Translations under genes and position numbers: made by a program | The notes under the pieces: model-generated | Database searches by the model: none | What the model was told of the DNA's origin: nothing | The model's input: only the letters and a program-made list of their open reading frames with translations | Source: an uncultured Sphaerochaeta sp. | GTDB lineage: Bacteria > Spirochaetota > Spirochaetia > Sphaerochaetales > Sphaerochaetaceae | NCBI RefSeq assembly: GCF_963667405.1 | Contig: NZ_OY763408.1 | Location: 310,001 to 374,000 of the forward strand | Length of the DNA: 64,000 bases | Reading direction: 5' to 3' | Part shown: positions 9,105 to 17,846 of the stretch, in pieces | Layout of the letters: every line of letters begins with the position of its first letter | How positions within the stretch are numbered: the stretch's first letter is position 1

Positions 9105-10568
9105 TTAGGCCTCTCCCTTGTCTCTAAGTTTTTCAAGTAACTGCTTCCCAACTCCACTGATCCTGTACTTTTGCTTGCTGCTTGTGGGTTTCTCTGGGAT
9201 TGTCATTTCTATAGCTTTGATTTCAAGCGCTGGATTTATATAGGATTTTCGGAAATGCTCTGCATCCCGAAGGCCAATCGCCCCCTGCAAATCCCCTCTA
9301 CTCATTTCACTCTTGAGTTGCTTCAATAGCTTCATGACTTCCGGGGTGACTTCCGGGGTGACTTCCGGGGTGACTTCCGGGGTGACTTCCGGGGTGACTT
9401 CCGGGGCAGAAAAAGTAACCGTAACTCCAAGCTTCGAATCTGACCTCCAGAACGGAGATGGCAATCCGAATTCAAGACATTTCTGCACCATGAGCACGCT
9501 ACCGCGCCCCGCTTTTTCCATGAGCCCCCGAAGATATAATACATGAGCGATATCAGGATTTCGGAGTATTGATATCTGGCCTTTGAGCAGACTCTGCTCG
9601 GTTACGCCTTCAGGGAGTGCTCCAGAATTCCAAATCTCGAGCCGATGAGGATACACATGGATGCTGACACCCCCAGATGCTGTACTATAATCACGATGGG
9701 CCAATGCATTAATCAGTGCTTCCCGTACTGCTTCTTCAGGATACAACGGAGCATCAAGGCGTTTGGGACTACCCTTGATAAATTTGGAGATACTGGAAGT
9801 ATTGCGAATGACAAATGAGTAGGCGTCCTCGAAAATTCGGTGCAACGGACCTTCGAAAGACTTCATGTCACTGAACTTGTCGCCAGCTTTATCTGAACTG
9901 TAGCACATAGCCCTGATTCGGGTTTGTGGCAATCGGATGGCTGGATTTGTTGAAAAAATAACATCACCACCATTTGTCAACCGCCCGTATCGAGCAACCG
10001 AGAAGTCTTCCAATACCATTGAGATATCTTTTTCATCCCGAAACAATACCCTGCGCACATTCCCTGCTTCCAACACAGCAGTTCGTATTTCCTGTACATC
10101 AAGATCTCTCTCCAAATCAGCGAAAGAGAAGCGGCGCTCCCAACGCTCAGGTTCAATTTGATGTCGCATCACAATATCGCGGATGGTTTGCGATTTCGCT
10201 ACTTCAGTGAGTTCACCATTTCGGATGTAAATGACATCTTTGAAAGCATACGGGACATCACTTCCTGCAGGAACCTCAATTGAAATGACCAGTTTATTAT
10301 CTAGTTCCTCAGCCTGAACCGCAACGAAAGCCTTTGGAGATATATGTTCTATCAAATACCGCTCAAGCTTATTGACTGCATCATGAGAATCCTCAATGCC
10401 GATGACACCTTCACTCTCGCTCACCCCGCAAATCAAATACCCGCCAGCTGTATTCAGAAAGCCAGAAACGGTTTTTCCCAGAGCATCAAGATTACGGATT
10501 GAAGACTTGAACTCAATACGTTGGTTTTCTCCAAGAGAAAGCAAGTTCTTTATCTGTTCCAGAGTCAT
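9105..10568 (-). CDS. AlbA_2 (Schlafen-type) ATP-binding protein with winged-helix tail
   Basis: 487 aa. The N-terminal AlbA_2/Schlafen-type nucleic-acid-binding domain is residues about 5-125 (NQRIEFKSSIRNLD, FLNTAGGYLICGVSE). A GHKL-type ATPase follows at about 255-360 (EAVREALINALAHRDYS, GVSIHVYPHRLEIWNSG, GLMEKAGRGS). Next come six PEV units made by a 12-bp repeat, then a C-terminal winged-helix-like segment ending near residue 485. Family members are often annotated as transcriptional regulators and are frequent in mobile and defence-rich regions. The start overlaps the DUF4062 gene stop by four bases, so the two are translationally coupled. The biological role is not known. Confidence 0.85.
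   Translation of the reverse strand: MTLEQIKNLLSLGENQRIEFKSSIRNLDALGKTVSGFLNTAGGYLICGVSESEGVIGIEDSHDAVNKLERYLIEHISPKAFVAVQAEELDNKLVISIEVPAGSDVPYAFKDVIYIRNGELTEVAKSQTIRDIVMRHQIEPERWERRFSFADLERDLDVQEIRTAVLEAGNVRRVLFRDEKDISMVLEDFSVARYGRLTNGGDVIFSTNPAIRLPQTRIRAMCYSSDKAGDKFSDMKSFEGPLHRIFEDAYSFVIRNTSSISKFIKGSPKRLDAPLYPEEAVREALINALAHRDYSTASGGVSIHVYPHRLEIWNSGALPEGVTEQSLLKGQISILRNPDIAHVLYLRGLMEKAGRGSVLMVQKCLEFGLPSPFWRSDSKLGVTVTFSAPEVTPEVTPEVTPEVTPEVTPEVMKLLKQLKSEMSRGDLQGAIGLRDAEHFRKSYINPALEIKAIEMTIPEKPTSSKQKYRISGVGKQLLEKLRDKGEA
9335..9406. repeat. 12-bp minisatellite (six units) inside the AlbA_2 gene
   Basis: Six consecutive copies of TGACTTCCGGGG, in frame, encode APEV plus five TPEV units in the linker between the ATPase and the C-terminal winged helix. 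All copies are identical, so the tract can expand or contract without breaking the frame. Confidence 0.95.
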
Positions 10569-11218
10569 GAAGCACCTCCATTTTTCTGAAACGATTCCCT
10601 GTACTTAAAGTTTTCCTTGATGAATTCCTCAACTTCCTGATAGCGAAAGAACTGGGAGCTAACGAATATTGAGCCATCATTGTCGGAATGATACTTTTGT
10701 ACCCAGTTGCCTTTCCGTTCATCCAGGGGAACGGTCTCAGGTGATTCATGATCAATGGTGGCGTCCTCATAGAGGTCGATGATGCGCAAATCTGTAAGGA
10801 TCTGATTCTTCTTCAACTTCAATTCAGCTCGTCCTGTCTTGCCTTTATACCCCAGATTGTTAAGCAGTGAACGGGCAAATACCACATTCTCATGAGCCAA
10901 CAGCCACCTAGGTTTATTAAGCTCGATTGCTTTCAGGATCTCCTGATGTGTGATGGAGAGACTTGATGAGTCTTTGGGATTCTGCCCGCTTCCATAATTA
11001 GGAGTAATGATGCCGAGGAATAAATCACAGTTCTTCACAGCTTGCAGACAGTTCTCAAATGCAGTTCGATTGGAAAAAACGGGAACGGTTCCCTTATGGG
11101 ACATCCAAACCTCATAACCAAAGGAGGATAAAAGCGTATATATGCGATCGAGCAGCTCTTCTATTCCATATACAGTCGAGGACACCATTATCTTCAACTT
11201 GTCCCGTTCTTCGTTCAC
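10565..11218 (-). CDS. DUF4062 domain protein
   Basis: 217 aa, first gene of a two-gene operon with the AlbA_2 protein. The N-terminal half matches the DUF4062 pattern: MVSSTVYGIEELLDRIYTLL, then the region around GYEVWMSHKGTVPVF, and CDLFLGIITPNYGSGQ followed by SITHQEILKAIELNKP. DUF4062 is a Rossmann-like, TIR/TIR-like-related domain, often found at the N terminus of STAND NTPases. Here it is free-standing with a C-terminal segment ending in VEEFIKENFKYRESFQ. The start follows no perfect ribosome site. The function is unknown; partnership with the AlbA_2 ATPase is inferred from the 4-bp overlap. Confidence 0.75.
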   Translation of the reverse strand: MNEERDKLKIMVSSTVYGIEELLDRIYTLLSSFGYEVWMSHKGTVPVFSNRTAFENCLQAVKNCDLFLGIITPNYGSGQNPKDSSSLSITHQEILKAIELNKPRWLLAHENVVFARSLLNNLGYKGKTGRAELKLKKNQILTDLRIIDLYEDATIDHESPETVPLDERKGNWVQKYHSDNDGSIFVSSQFFRYQEVEEFIKENFKYRESFQKNGGAS

Positions 11219-11695
11219 CTATCGTCTCCTCGTGCATTCAACATCAGTATCTAATCCTCCATGGAAGCTAACACCAGCATCCAATCCGCAAATTCTCCGA
11301 TTCGCAGGCGTTGTATGATTGTACATCATTTCTCTGGTCTATGCGATTTCTTTTAACGCTTCCATGTTATCAACTTGAGTAAACTCCATCGGCTTCTATC
11401 GCAGAAATCGGGTATTCCAGAATGGGAATCACGCTAATCATTTGGGAAAAAGTAGGCACTGCTCCTATCAGACTTTATAGCGGACTCCACTGCTGTTATC
11501 ACGTCATCATTTGGTTTGGCATACAGCCAGACTACTTGCAGCCCTGACATAGAATTCCTCTTTTCTGTAGTTCCCTCCTTAGGGGTACATACTACACTGG
11601 AACTTGGTTGCCCAATAGTTTTCACTAAGATAACAGGGAGTAATCGACACGAAAATCTCTTTCTGGAGTCGTTTTCACCCCGTATTCATGATGTT
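11219..11695. other. 477-bp stretch without a confident gene
   Basis: I see no recognisable gene. One short minus-strand frame, 11434-11550 (38 codons, starting MSGLQVVWLYAKPND after AGAGGAATTCT), has a passable ribosome site, and a TAAGGAGG lies further upstream. It matches nothing I know and may be chance. The stretch lies between the DUF4062 gene and an integrase relic and is probably decayed mobile DNA. Confidence 0.4.
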
Positions 11696-12013
11696 TTACT
11701 TTCTCTGCACGAATGCTTTTCCTGTTGCTTCCTTCACGGCCTTGAAATAGTTCTCATTGGCATGGTTGGCATAATGCTCTAGCATCGCCTGTGTTTTGTG
11801 ACGTGTGGCCAATCCAAGACTTCTTTCATCTACCAAATCAGCCATCTTCGCCGCATAGCGGTGGCGCCACCTGTGAACAATGATGTTCCGTTTTTCCTTC
11901 TCTTCCTTGAAAATACCCATCTTGATCATGGCTTCCAACATACTTGGAATGCTGGCAGTTTGGTGCTTGGCACAGATCTGATGCAGATTGCTCTTCAACT
12001 TTGTTACGTTCTC
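11696..12013 (-). pseudogene. tyrosine integrase, C-terminal fragment
   Basis: An open segment bounded upstream by TAG at 12014-12016. It encodes the end of a tyrosine recombinase catalytic domain: HRWRHRYAAKMADL (the HxxR box), GLATRHKTQAMLEHYANHA (helix with the nucleophile Tyr in EHYANH) and a short tail. The N-terminal and core-binding domains and the first catalytic Arg are missing. It resembles the phage-type integrases found beside spirochaete tRNAs, and may be the lost end of an integrase related to the one at 25.9-26.5 kb. No convincing start codon exists. Confidence 0.75.
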
Positions 12014-12044
12014 CTATAGAGTGAGTGGTGTTGGAGAGATTGAT

Positions 12045-12245
12045 ATGGATGGCAAGACAAGAGCTGATATACACGCTGGGCTGGAAGTGCTTATCGTCCT
12101 CAAGCAGGACCAAGCTACGGGCGCTACCACCAAAGGTGTGGTCAAGGACATCTTGACCAACTCAAGCAAGCATCCGCACGGCATCAAGGTCCGTCTTGTG
12201 AGTGGTGAAGTAGGGCGGGTGAAGGAGATTCTATCACGGACATAA
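12045..12245 (+). CDS. ywbE: YwbE family protein
   Basis: 66 aa with the typical YwbE (DUF2196) composition: [60 protein letters not shown]. The family is a short beta-rich protein of unknown function, widespread in bacteria. The ATG at 12045 is preceded by TTGGAGAGAT and gives the standard start; an upstream in-frame codon at 11988 would add a non-homologous tail. It is followed directly by the VF530-like gene, a pairing that may be an operon. Confidence 0.85.
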   Translation: MDGKTRADIHAGLEVLIVLKQDQATGATTKGVVKDILTNSSKHPHGIKVRLVSGEVGRVKEILSRT

Positions 12246-12289
12246 CCACTTCAAATACCCAAGTTAACAACCCACTCCATGGCATAACG

Positions 12290-12490
12290 TTGGAGAAATT
12301 GCTTATCCGCCTGGTCGATTACTACGGCTGGGATGGGCTGTTCGACATGCTGCAGTTGCAATGCTTTTATATCGACCCCAGCATCAAATCCAGCTTGAAG
12401 TTCCTACGCAAGAACCTTTGGGCGCGGACAGAGCTGGAGGAAATCTACTTGGACCTTGAGTATTACCTGAACGAGGAATCGAGGCAGTAG
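12290..12490 (+). CDS. VF530 family (DUF2132) small protein
   Basis: 66 aa from a TTG at 12290, matching the VF530 fold family ([43 protein letters not shown]). The homology starts further upstream: the same frame reads [12 protein letters not shown] from about 12266, and NPLHG-TL is the usual family start. No ATG, GTG or TTG lies in frame between there and the end of ywbE. Either an unusual start codon (ATA at 12242, or ATC/ACG just before it, after GAAGGAG at 12221) is used, or a small change has removed the start. The function is unknown. Confidence 0.75.
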   Translation: MEKLLIRLVDYYGWDGLFDMLQLQCFYIDPSIKSSLKFLRKNLWARTELEEIYLDLEYYLNEESRQ

Positions 12491-12876
12491 TGGTCCTGCA
12501 CTTTCATGAAAGCTGAATTGTTGTGTGTCTAAACAACAAGAACTCCCGGAATTCAGCGTACTCAATAGTAAAGGGGCATGATCGAGCACGTACTCACCGA
12601 TTTGCCCTTCCCCCTCTCGATAATTGGGTCAGGTTTGCCTTGTAGCCCTTAAGGCTCTTTTGGATGCTGCACATACCCAGGGCAACTGCAGATCGTAATG
12701 ACATACAATTCTGTTTTTGCTATACTTTCTGGTAAAGGAGGATACGACATGCTCTGCATTGCTTCATCTCCATGCAAGGTCTGATTAGGACGAAGCTGCA
12801 TGGAGTCGTAACCTCTCTCGTCCCAAGGACTTTGCATATTCCTGCCAAATTCAACAACTAAGGAAGCAAAGTCAAT
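12491..12876. other. 386-bp stretch without a gene
   Basis: No supported gene. A 62-codon minus frame at 12649-12837 has no ribosome site or recognisable sequence. An 8-bp inverted repeat, GCTGAATT / AATTCAGC (about 12510-12557), is widely spaced and of doubtful meaning. Confidence 0.4.
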
Positions 12877-14193
12877 ATGAAATCAAAAATTCTCATTCAT
12901 CGGGATTTTCAGACATTTCTCATGCTCTGGATCACCCAGTCATTTTCACAACTCGGTAGTTCGATGACCAGTTTTGCACTGATTCTTTATCTGTACGAGA
13001 AAAGCGGTTCAGCATTATCAACTGCACTGCTGTCTGTGTGTTCGTATGCTCCGTACATTGTACTCAGTATGTTCGCAGGGGCTCTCAGCGACACTTGGAA
13101 CAAGAAACGAACCATGCTTGTCTGTGATAGCCTGGCGGCCATCAGCACGGTTGCTGTGTTAATCCTGTTGCAAACAGATCATCTCCAAATCTGGCATCTC
13201 TATGGTTTGAATGCCTTGAACGGGACTGTGAACACAGTGCAGAAGCCGGCTGCGGAGGTTGCGGTCACCCTGATAACCCCCCGCAAATACTATCAGAAAG
13301 TCAGTGGCTTGAAATCCTTTTCCAATGCGCTAAACACTATGCTCACTCCAATAATCACCACTGCTCTCTATGCCTTTGCAGGTATGCAGGTTATTATTCT
13401 TGTTGATGTAGCAACGTTTCTCATCGCCTTTTTGATTCTTTTGTTTTTCATCAGAATCCCGCAACAGAGTTTTGTTTCCAAAGTTGCCAAAGAATCGATA
13501 CTCAAGGCAGCAGGAGAGGGGATTCGCTATCTCAGACAGAATCGTGGCATCCTGGACCTGTTGCTATTTCTTGCTGCCATCAACCTGACAGCTTCAATCT
13601 ACAATGCAGCGCTTCCCGCCATGTTGCTCTCTCGAGCAGGAGGCGGCACAACAGCACTTGGTTGGGTTACCATGGTTACTGGGTTTGCAACGCTGGTTGG
13701 AAGTATAGCCGCTTCTACTTTGGGGACACCGAAAAGCAGGGTGAAAGTCATCTACTGGTCGCTGTTGTTCTCAATGAGTACCGAGAATTTCTTACTCGCC
13801 TTCGGAAGATCGGTTCCAACATGGTGTATAGGTGCAATACTGGGATGGATAGCGATTCCTCTAATGGGTACAAATCTCGATGCTATCCTGAGACTGCATA
13901 TTCCTGTCGAGATGCAGGGTCGTGTGTATGCAACAAGGAATACTCTGCAGTTCTGCACCATACCAATAGGGTATTTGCTGGGTGGCTTTATGGTTGACCA
14001 AGTGTTCGAGCCCTTTGTCGCCAAACAGGCGCCGAATGCTCTTTTGGATTTCTTGTTTGGTTCCGGCAAAGGGTCAGGAGCTGCATTTCTCTTTGCAGTG
14101 ATAGGTCTCATTGGCGTGGCAACATGTCTGATTTTTGGCAAGGACCGAGCAATCTGGAGCCTTGAACAAGAAGAACTGACCAATCCAAGATGA
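12877..14193 (+). CDS. MFS transporter (macrolide-efflux MFS_3 type)
   Basis: 438 aa inner-membrane transporter with about 12 hydrophobic segments. The N-terminal half resembles MFS_3 (DUF894/MefA-like) exporters: DFQTFLMLWITQSFSQLGSS, then the loop GALSDTWNKKRTMLVCDSLA, the counterpart of the MFS GxxxDRxxRR motif. In the second half the loop around QGRVYATRNTLQF is typical of the same group. The ATG at 12877 is the first codon of the conserved N terminus. The gene is alone, and a hairpin follows the stop. Drug or metabolite export is inferred from family only. Confidence 0.8.
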   Translation: MKSKILIHRDFQTFLMLWITQSFSQLGSSMTSFALILYLYEKSGSALSTALLSVCSYAPYIVLSMFAGALSDTWNKKRTMLVCDSLAAISTVAVLILLQTDHLQIWHLYGLNALNGTVNTVQKPAAEVAVTLITPRKYYQKVSGLKSFSNALNTMLTPIITTALYAFAGMQVIILVDVATFLIAFLILLFFIRIPQQSFVSKVAKESILKAAGEGIRYLRQNRGILDLLLFLAAINLTASIYNAALPAMLLSRAGGGTTALGWVTMVTGFATLVGSIAASTLGTPKSRVKVIYWSLLFSMSTENFLLAFGRSVPTWCIGAILGWIAIPLMGTNLDAILRLHIPVEMQGRVYATRNTLQFCTIPIGYLLGGFMVDQVFEPFVAKQAPNALLDFLFGSGKGSGAAFLFAVIGLIGVATCLIFGKDRAIWSLEQEELTNPR

Positions 14194-14213
14194 AATAAGT
14201 CACAGGTTTCAAT

Positions 14214-14249
14214 AGGAGGATGAGTCTTGGAGGCTCACTCCTCCTTTGA
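14214..14249 (+). terminator. terminator-like hairpin after MFS gene
   Basis: AGGAGGA plus TGAG (14214-14224) pairs with CTCA and TCCTCCT (14234-14245) around a nine-base loop, with one bulged C and a short TTGATT tail. It lies 20 bp after the MFS stop. Confidence 0.55.
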
Positions 14250-14606
14250 TTAATCGAATGTGAGTTAATTGATTGAATTGCCAAGCTGATCCATTCAGTT
14301 AATAGCCAATAAGTCGAGTCTTTATCGGTGCCAGGAAGAGCTTCCATTGCCCACGCAGAGATCGCTGAGTCATGCCACGATGAAGTGCAAGAACATTGGC
14401 CAGCTGATTGAGAACGCGTACCTGTTAGATGAATTGCATTACGGTGATAGCCAGGGATAACCCGGATGGCTGCACGGACATTTAGGTTTGCAAGTATTGT
14501 GAATTTTCTTTATGTCAGAAAGAAAGCTCGGGAGGGATTCTCGAGCTCTGCATTGGTTTGTCTGAGTGTTCTTTACCTAGGAAGACTGACTGAGCACAAC
14601 TGTTGT
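14250..14606. other. 357-bp stretch with no confident gene
   Basis: No recognised gene. A 26-codon plus frame near 14381-14460 (MKCKNIGQLIENAYLLDELH and onward to TAA) could be a relic of a larger protein, but I cannot name one. Confidence 0.35.
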
Positions 14607-17174
14607 TTAGCGTTTGGTTGCAGGAACAGCGGCAGGAACAGCGGCAGGAACAGCGGCAGGAGCAGCGGCAGGAACAGCGGCAGGAGCAGCGGCAGGAGCA
14701 GCGGCAGGAGCAGACTGGACTTGGGGGCTGTAAGAAGGCTGCGGTGCATAGTTTTCATAAAAATACGCTTTGGCATAGCTACTATTTGACGCATTTATTG
14801 TCGACAGAAGGTAACAGGAGTCAAATACCCCGTCTCCCATCAGGTAAACGCTGTCTGGAATAGTAATACTGGTCAGAGATGTACAATACTCGAAAGCTTT
14901 ATGGCCGATGGATTTGACATTTTTGGGGATGGTGATTTTGGCAAGACTACTGCAATTAGCAAAAGCGCTATCTCCAATCGCTGTAACACTGTCGGGAATG
15001 GTGATGCTGGCCAGAGAACTACAGTCATAAAATGTTAAATCGCCAATAGCGGTGATACCCTCCGGTATGTTGATGCTAGTCAGAGAACTACAACCGGCGA
15101 AAGTCCAGTTTCCAATATTTATGACACTGTTTGGGAGTGAAATACTGGTCAAGGAACTGCATTTATAGAAAGCTGTTGCTCCGATTGTCGTAACACTGTT
15201 GGGAATGACGATGCTGGTCAGAACCTTACAGCCAGAAAAAGCTCCCACGCCGATTGATACTGTACTGCTATGCATTGCGGCGCTTTTACGGATGGTAACA
15301 CTGGTCAGTGAGCTACAATTATAGAAAGCTTCATCTCCAATTGTTGTGATGCTGCCCGGAATAGTGATGCTGGTTAGTGACTTGCACCCAGAGAAAGCTT
15401 TATCTCCGATGGTCGTGACACTGTTGGAGATAGTGATTTTAGACAGGGAAATACAATAGGAGAAAGCTTCAATCCCGATGGTCCTAACGCTGTCGGGGAT
15501 GATGATTTCGGCAAGTGACTTGCACGATGCGAAGGCTCTACTTCCAATTGTGGTAACGCTGTCAGGGATGATGATGCTGTTCAGCAAATTGCATGATTCA
15601 AAAGCCTGCTCACCAATGGATTCAAGGCCATTAGGAAGAATGACGCTATTCAAGTACTTGTTACCATGGAAGGCTTCAATACCTAAAGATATTATACCTT
15701 CGGGAACGGAATAAACTGATCCAAGCTTTGCTCTTGGATATGTATGGAGGCTTCTCTCACTCAGATTAAAAAGGACCCCATCAATATGGGCAAAGATAGG
15801 ATTGTCACGATCAACGGTTATGCTGGTAAGAGAAAAACATCCCTCAAAAGCCCTTTCTCCGATAGAAATGATACTGCCAGGGATGGTGATGCTGGTCAGA
15901 TACTTACAACTTTGAAAAGCCATATCGCCGATTGCTGTGACGCTGTCGGGAATGGATATTGTTGTGAGAGCATAGCAATTTCGAAAGGCTGCTTCTTCAA
16001 TAGAGGTAACACTGTTGGGGAGCGTAATGCTTCTCAGGTTACTACAACCTGCAAAAGTACCTTTTCGGATGGATGTGTTGTTGGCGGGGATGTTGATGCT
16101 CACCAGAGATTCACAGCTGGTAAAAGCCCAATCACCGATTGATGTGATACTTTCGGGAAGGGTGATGCTGCTTAGTTTGGAGCAACCGTAGAAAGCACTT
16201 TCACCAATTGAGGTGATGCCCTCGGGAAGGATAATGTCGGTCAGGGCTGTACAGTACTTAAAAGCGCTATCCTCGATTGTTGTGACATCGACGGGTATGG
16301 TTATACTTTTCATGGTTTTGCAATCACGAAATGCCTCATCACCGATGGACACTATCCCATTGGGAATCGAATATGTCGTGTTTTTCCTTCCGATTGGATA
16401 GGTATGAAGACTCTTCTCCTTGGTGTTCACAAGAACGCCATCAATATGTGAGAAAACGGGATTATCAGGATGAACCGAAAAGTTTGACAAGGAATTGCAG
16501 TTCATAAACGCCTGATTTCCGATGTCAATGACACTATCGGGGATTGTAATATCGGTCAGATACTTATTCCCCAAGAAAGCTGATCCCCCGATCGAGCCAA
16601 TACCTTCTGGTATTGAAAAACTGGATGCCTTCTTCCCCGCTGGATATGTATGCAGAGTCCGGGTTTTAGTATTAAAAAGAACCCCATCAATTTCTGCAAA
16701 GGTAACATTGCTCCAATCAACCAGAATACTTTCAAGAGATGAGCAACTGAAAGCCCCTACATCGATGGAATGTACGCTCGCTGGTAGGATAATGCTTTTA
16801 AGTTTATTATAATAACCGAAAGCATATGCTCCGATTGATGTTACACTATTGGGGATGGAAATGTTGGTCAAGTTAGTGCAGGAAGCAAAAGCCATATCAC
16901 AAATTGAAGTAACACTGTCCGGGATGGTGATATTGATTACGTACGAGTTCTCAGAGAATGCGTATCTACCGATTGATGTAACTTTGAATCCATCAATCAT
17001 TGATGGTATGTTAATTTCTTTCTCATTCCCGGAGTAGCGTTTTATGGTACAAGTTTGGTTGTCATGTTTTTCTATGTCGTAGCTAGCTGCAGATAAATCA
17101 AGCGATAATAGAAACAATAGGACAAACAACATAAACAGGACTTTTTTTTGAATCAACCTCTTTTCGCTTTTCAT
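14607..17174 (-). CDS. BspA-type leucine-rich-repeat surface protein
   Basis: 855 aa exported protein. I chose the ATG at 17174, five bases after GAGG; a GTG two codons earlier is less likely. A signal peptide (about residues 1-30, hydrophobic LFMLFVLLFLLSLDLSA) is followed by 27 LRR_5 units of the form SIG--AF--C--L--I-IP-SVT. Three copies of a non-LRR module (HIDGVLFN, then LHTYP) interrupt the array. The tail is a low-complexity PAAA/PAAV repeat. TpLRR/BspA proteins of oral spirochaetes and Bacteroides act in adhesion, so a cell-surface role is likely. No anchor domain is visible. Confidence 0.85.
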   Translation of the reverse strand: MKSEKRLIQKKVLFMLFVLLFLLSLDLSAASYDIEKHDNQTCTIKRYSGNEKEINIPSMIDGFKVTSIGRYAFSENSYVINITIPDSVTSICDMAFASCTNLTNISIPNSVTSIGAYAFGYYNKLKSIILPASVHSIDVGAFSCSSLESILVDWSNVTFAEIDGVLFNTKTRTLHTYPAGKKASSFSIPEGIGSIGGSAFLGNKYLTDITIPDSVIDIGNQAFMNCNSLSNFSVHPDNPVFSHIDGVLVNTKEKSLHTYPIGRKNTTYSIPNGIVSIGDEAFRDCKTMKSITIPVDVTTIEDSAFKYCTALTDIILPEGITSIGESAFYGCSKLSSITLPESITSIGDWAFTSCESLVSINIPANNTSIRKGTFAGCSNLRSITLPNSVTSIEEAAFRNCYALTTISIPDSVTAIGDMAFQSCKYLTSITIPGSIISIGERAFEGCFSLTSITVDRDNPIFAHIDGVLFNLSERSLHTYPRAKLGSVYSVPEGIISLGIEAFHGNKYLNSVILPNGLESIGEQAFESCNLLNSIIIPDSVTTIGSRAFASCKSLAEIIIPDSVRTIGIEAFSYCISLSKITISNSVTTIGDKAFSGCKSLTSITIPGSITTIGDEAFYNCSSLTSVTIRKSAAMHSSTVSIGVGAFSGCKVLTSIVIPNSVTTIGATAFYKCSSLTSISLPNSVINIGNWTFAGCSSLTSINIPEGITAIGDLTFYDCSSLASITIPDSVTAIGDSAFANCSSLAKITIPKNVKSIGHKAFEYCTSLTSITIPDSVYLMGDGVFDSCYLLSTINASNSSYAKAYFYENYAPQPSYSPQVQSAPAAAPAAAPAAVPAAAPAAVPAAVPAAVPATKR
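14621..14704. repeat. 12-bp minisatellite (seven units) in the LRR gene tail
   Basis: Seven units of CAGGA(A/G)CAGCGG plus a partial eighth, in frame, encode the alanine/proline-rich C terminus (PAAA and PAAV units) of the BspA-like protein. The length can change without a frameshift. Confidence 0.95.
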
Positions 17175-17297
17175 ATACACCTCGGTATTTCAGGAAAAGG
17201 CCTTACAATATCAGACATTATTGTATCTTGAAGATTGCCGAATTACAAACAATTAATTCGCTTTAAGCTATTTTTATTGTTATTAATCTTTTGAAAG

Positions 17298-17846
17298 CTA
17301 GAAAGCCCAGAGGGAATCCACTGATCTTGCCATCATCGGTACCAGGAAGGAAATCCACATCCTCCACATGAATGAGAAATTGATACCTCCATTGCACGAT
17401 TTCGTGATAAAGGGTACCAGATAGCTTGTCCAAAAAATTCTCTTCCCTTTTTTTTCGTACAGACCAAAGCCGATCAGACAACGAATTGGATTTTGTGGAT
17501 TTTCTAGCTGGTAGCAAAAATCAGAAAAACACGTTCTGGGAGTACCATTGGGTGATAATTGTGGAGGATATGGAAGTCCTAACTGGTACTGATAGTAAGC
17601 AGAGAAGTTTCGTAACCTGCAAGCACGATCATATTGGTTTCTTGCAGTCTCATTCGACCTCCTCTGATACCATGTCGTGAACTGGTATTCGGTAATGCCC
17701 AATTCAGTTTCTTGCTCTTTGGATGATTGCAGGAATCTGTCTATATCTCTCCAGTGATAGGGATTGCTCATTGCATATCCAAGGCTACGTTTGAATGTGA
17801 TGTAGGCATCGATCAATTCCGAATAGTTGCTGGTTGGGGTCATCAT
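17298..17846 (-). pseudogene. second tyrosine recombinase of a tandem pair, truncated
   Basis: The first ~100 residues look like the N-terminal (core-binding) domain of a recombinase: SELIDAYITFKRSLGYAMSN, then ETARNQYDRACRLRNFSAYY and LGLPYPPQLS. After that the frame drifts into sequence with no recombinase motifs and stops at 182 aa. No Arg/His/Tyr catalytic boxes are present in any frame down to 17298. Its start overlaps the upstream recombinase stop by four bases, the arrangement seen in multi-recombinase elements (Tn554-like, RIT). I therefore read it as the broken second gene of such an element. Confidence 0.65.

Noticed and set aside
9335..9406. CRISPR array
   Set aside because: Units are 12-bp tandem coding repeats with no spacers; the same applies to 14621-14704.
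11434..11625. 63-codon minus frame as a gene
   Set aside because: No recognisable sequence; only an internal ATG has a ribosome site, so it is mentioned only within the 11219-11695 entry.
12649..12837. 62-codon minus frame before the MFS gene
   Set aside because: No ribosome site, no similarity and unusual composition for a protein.
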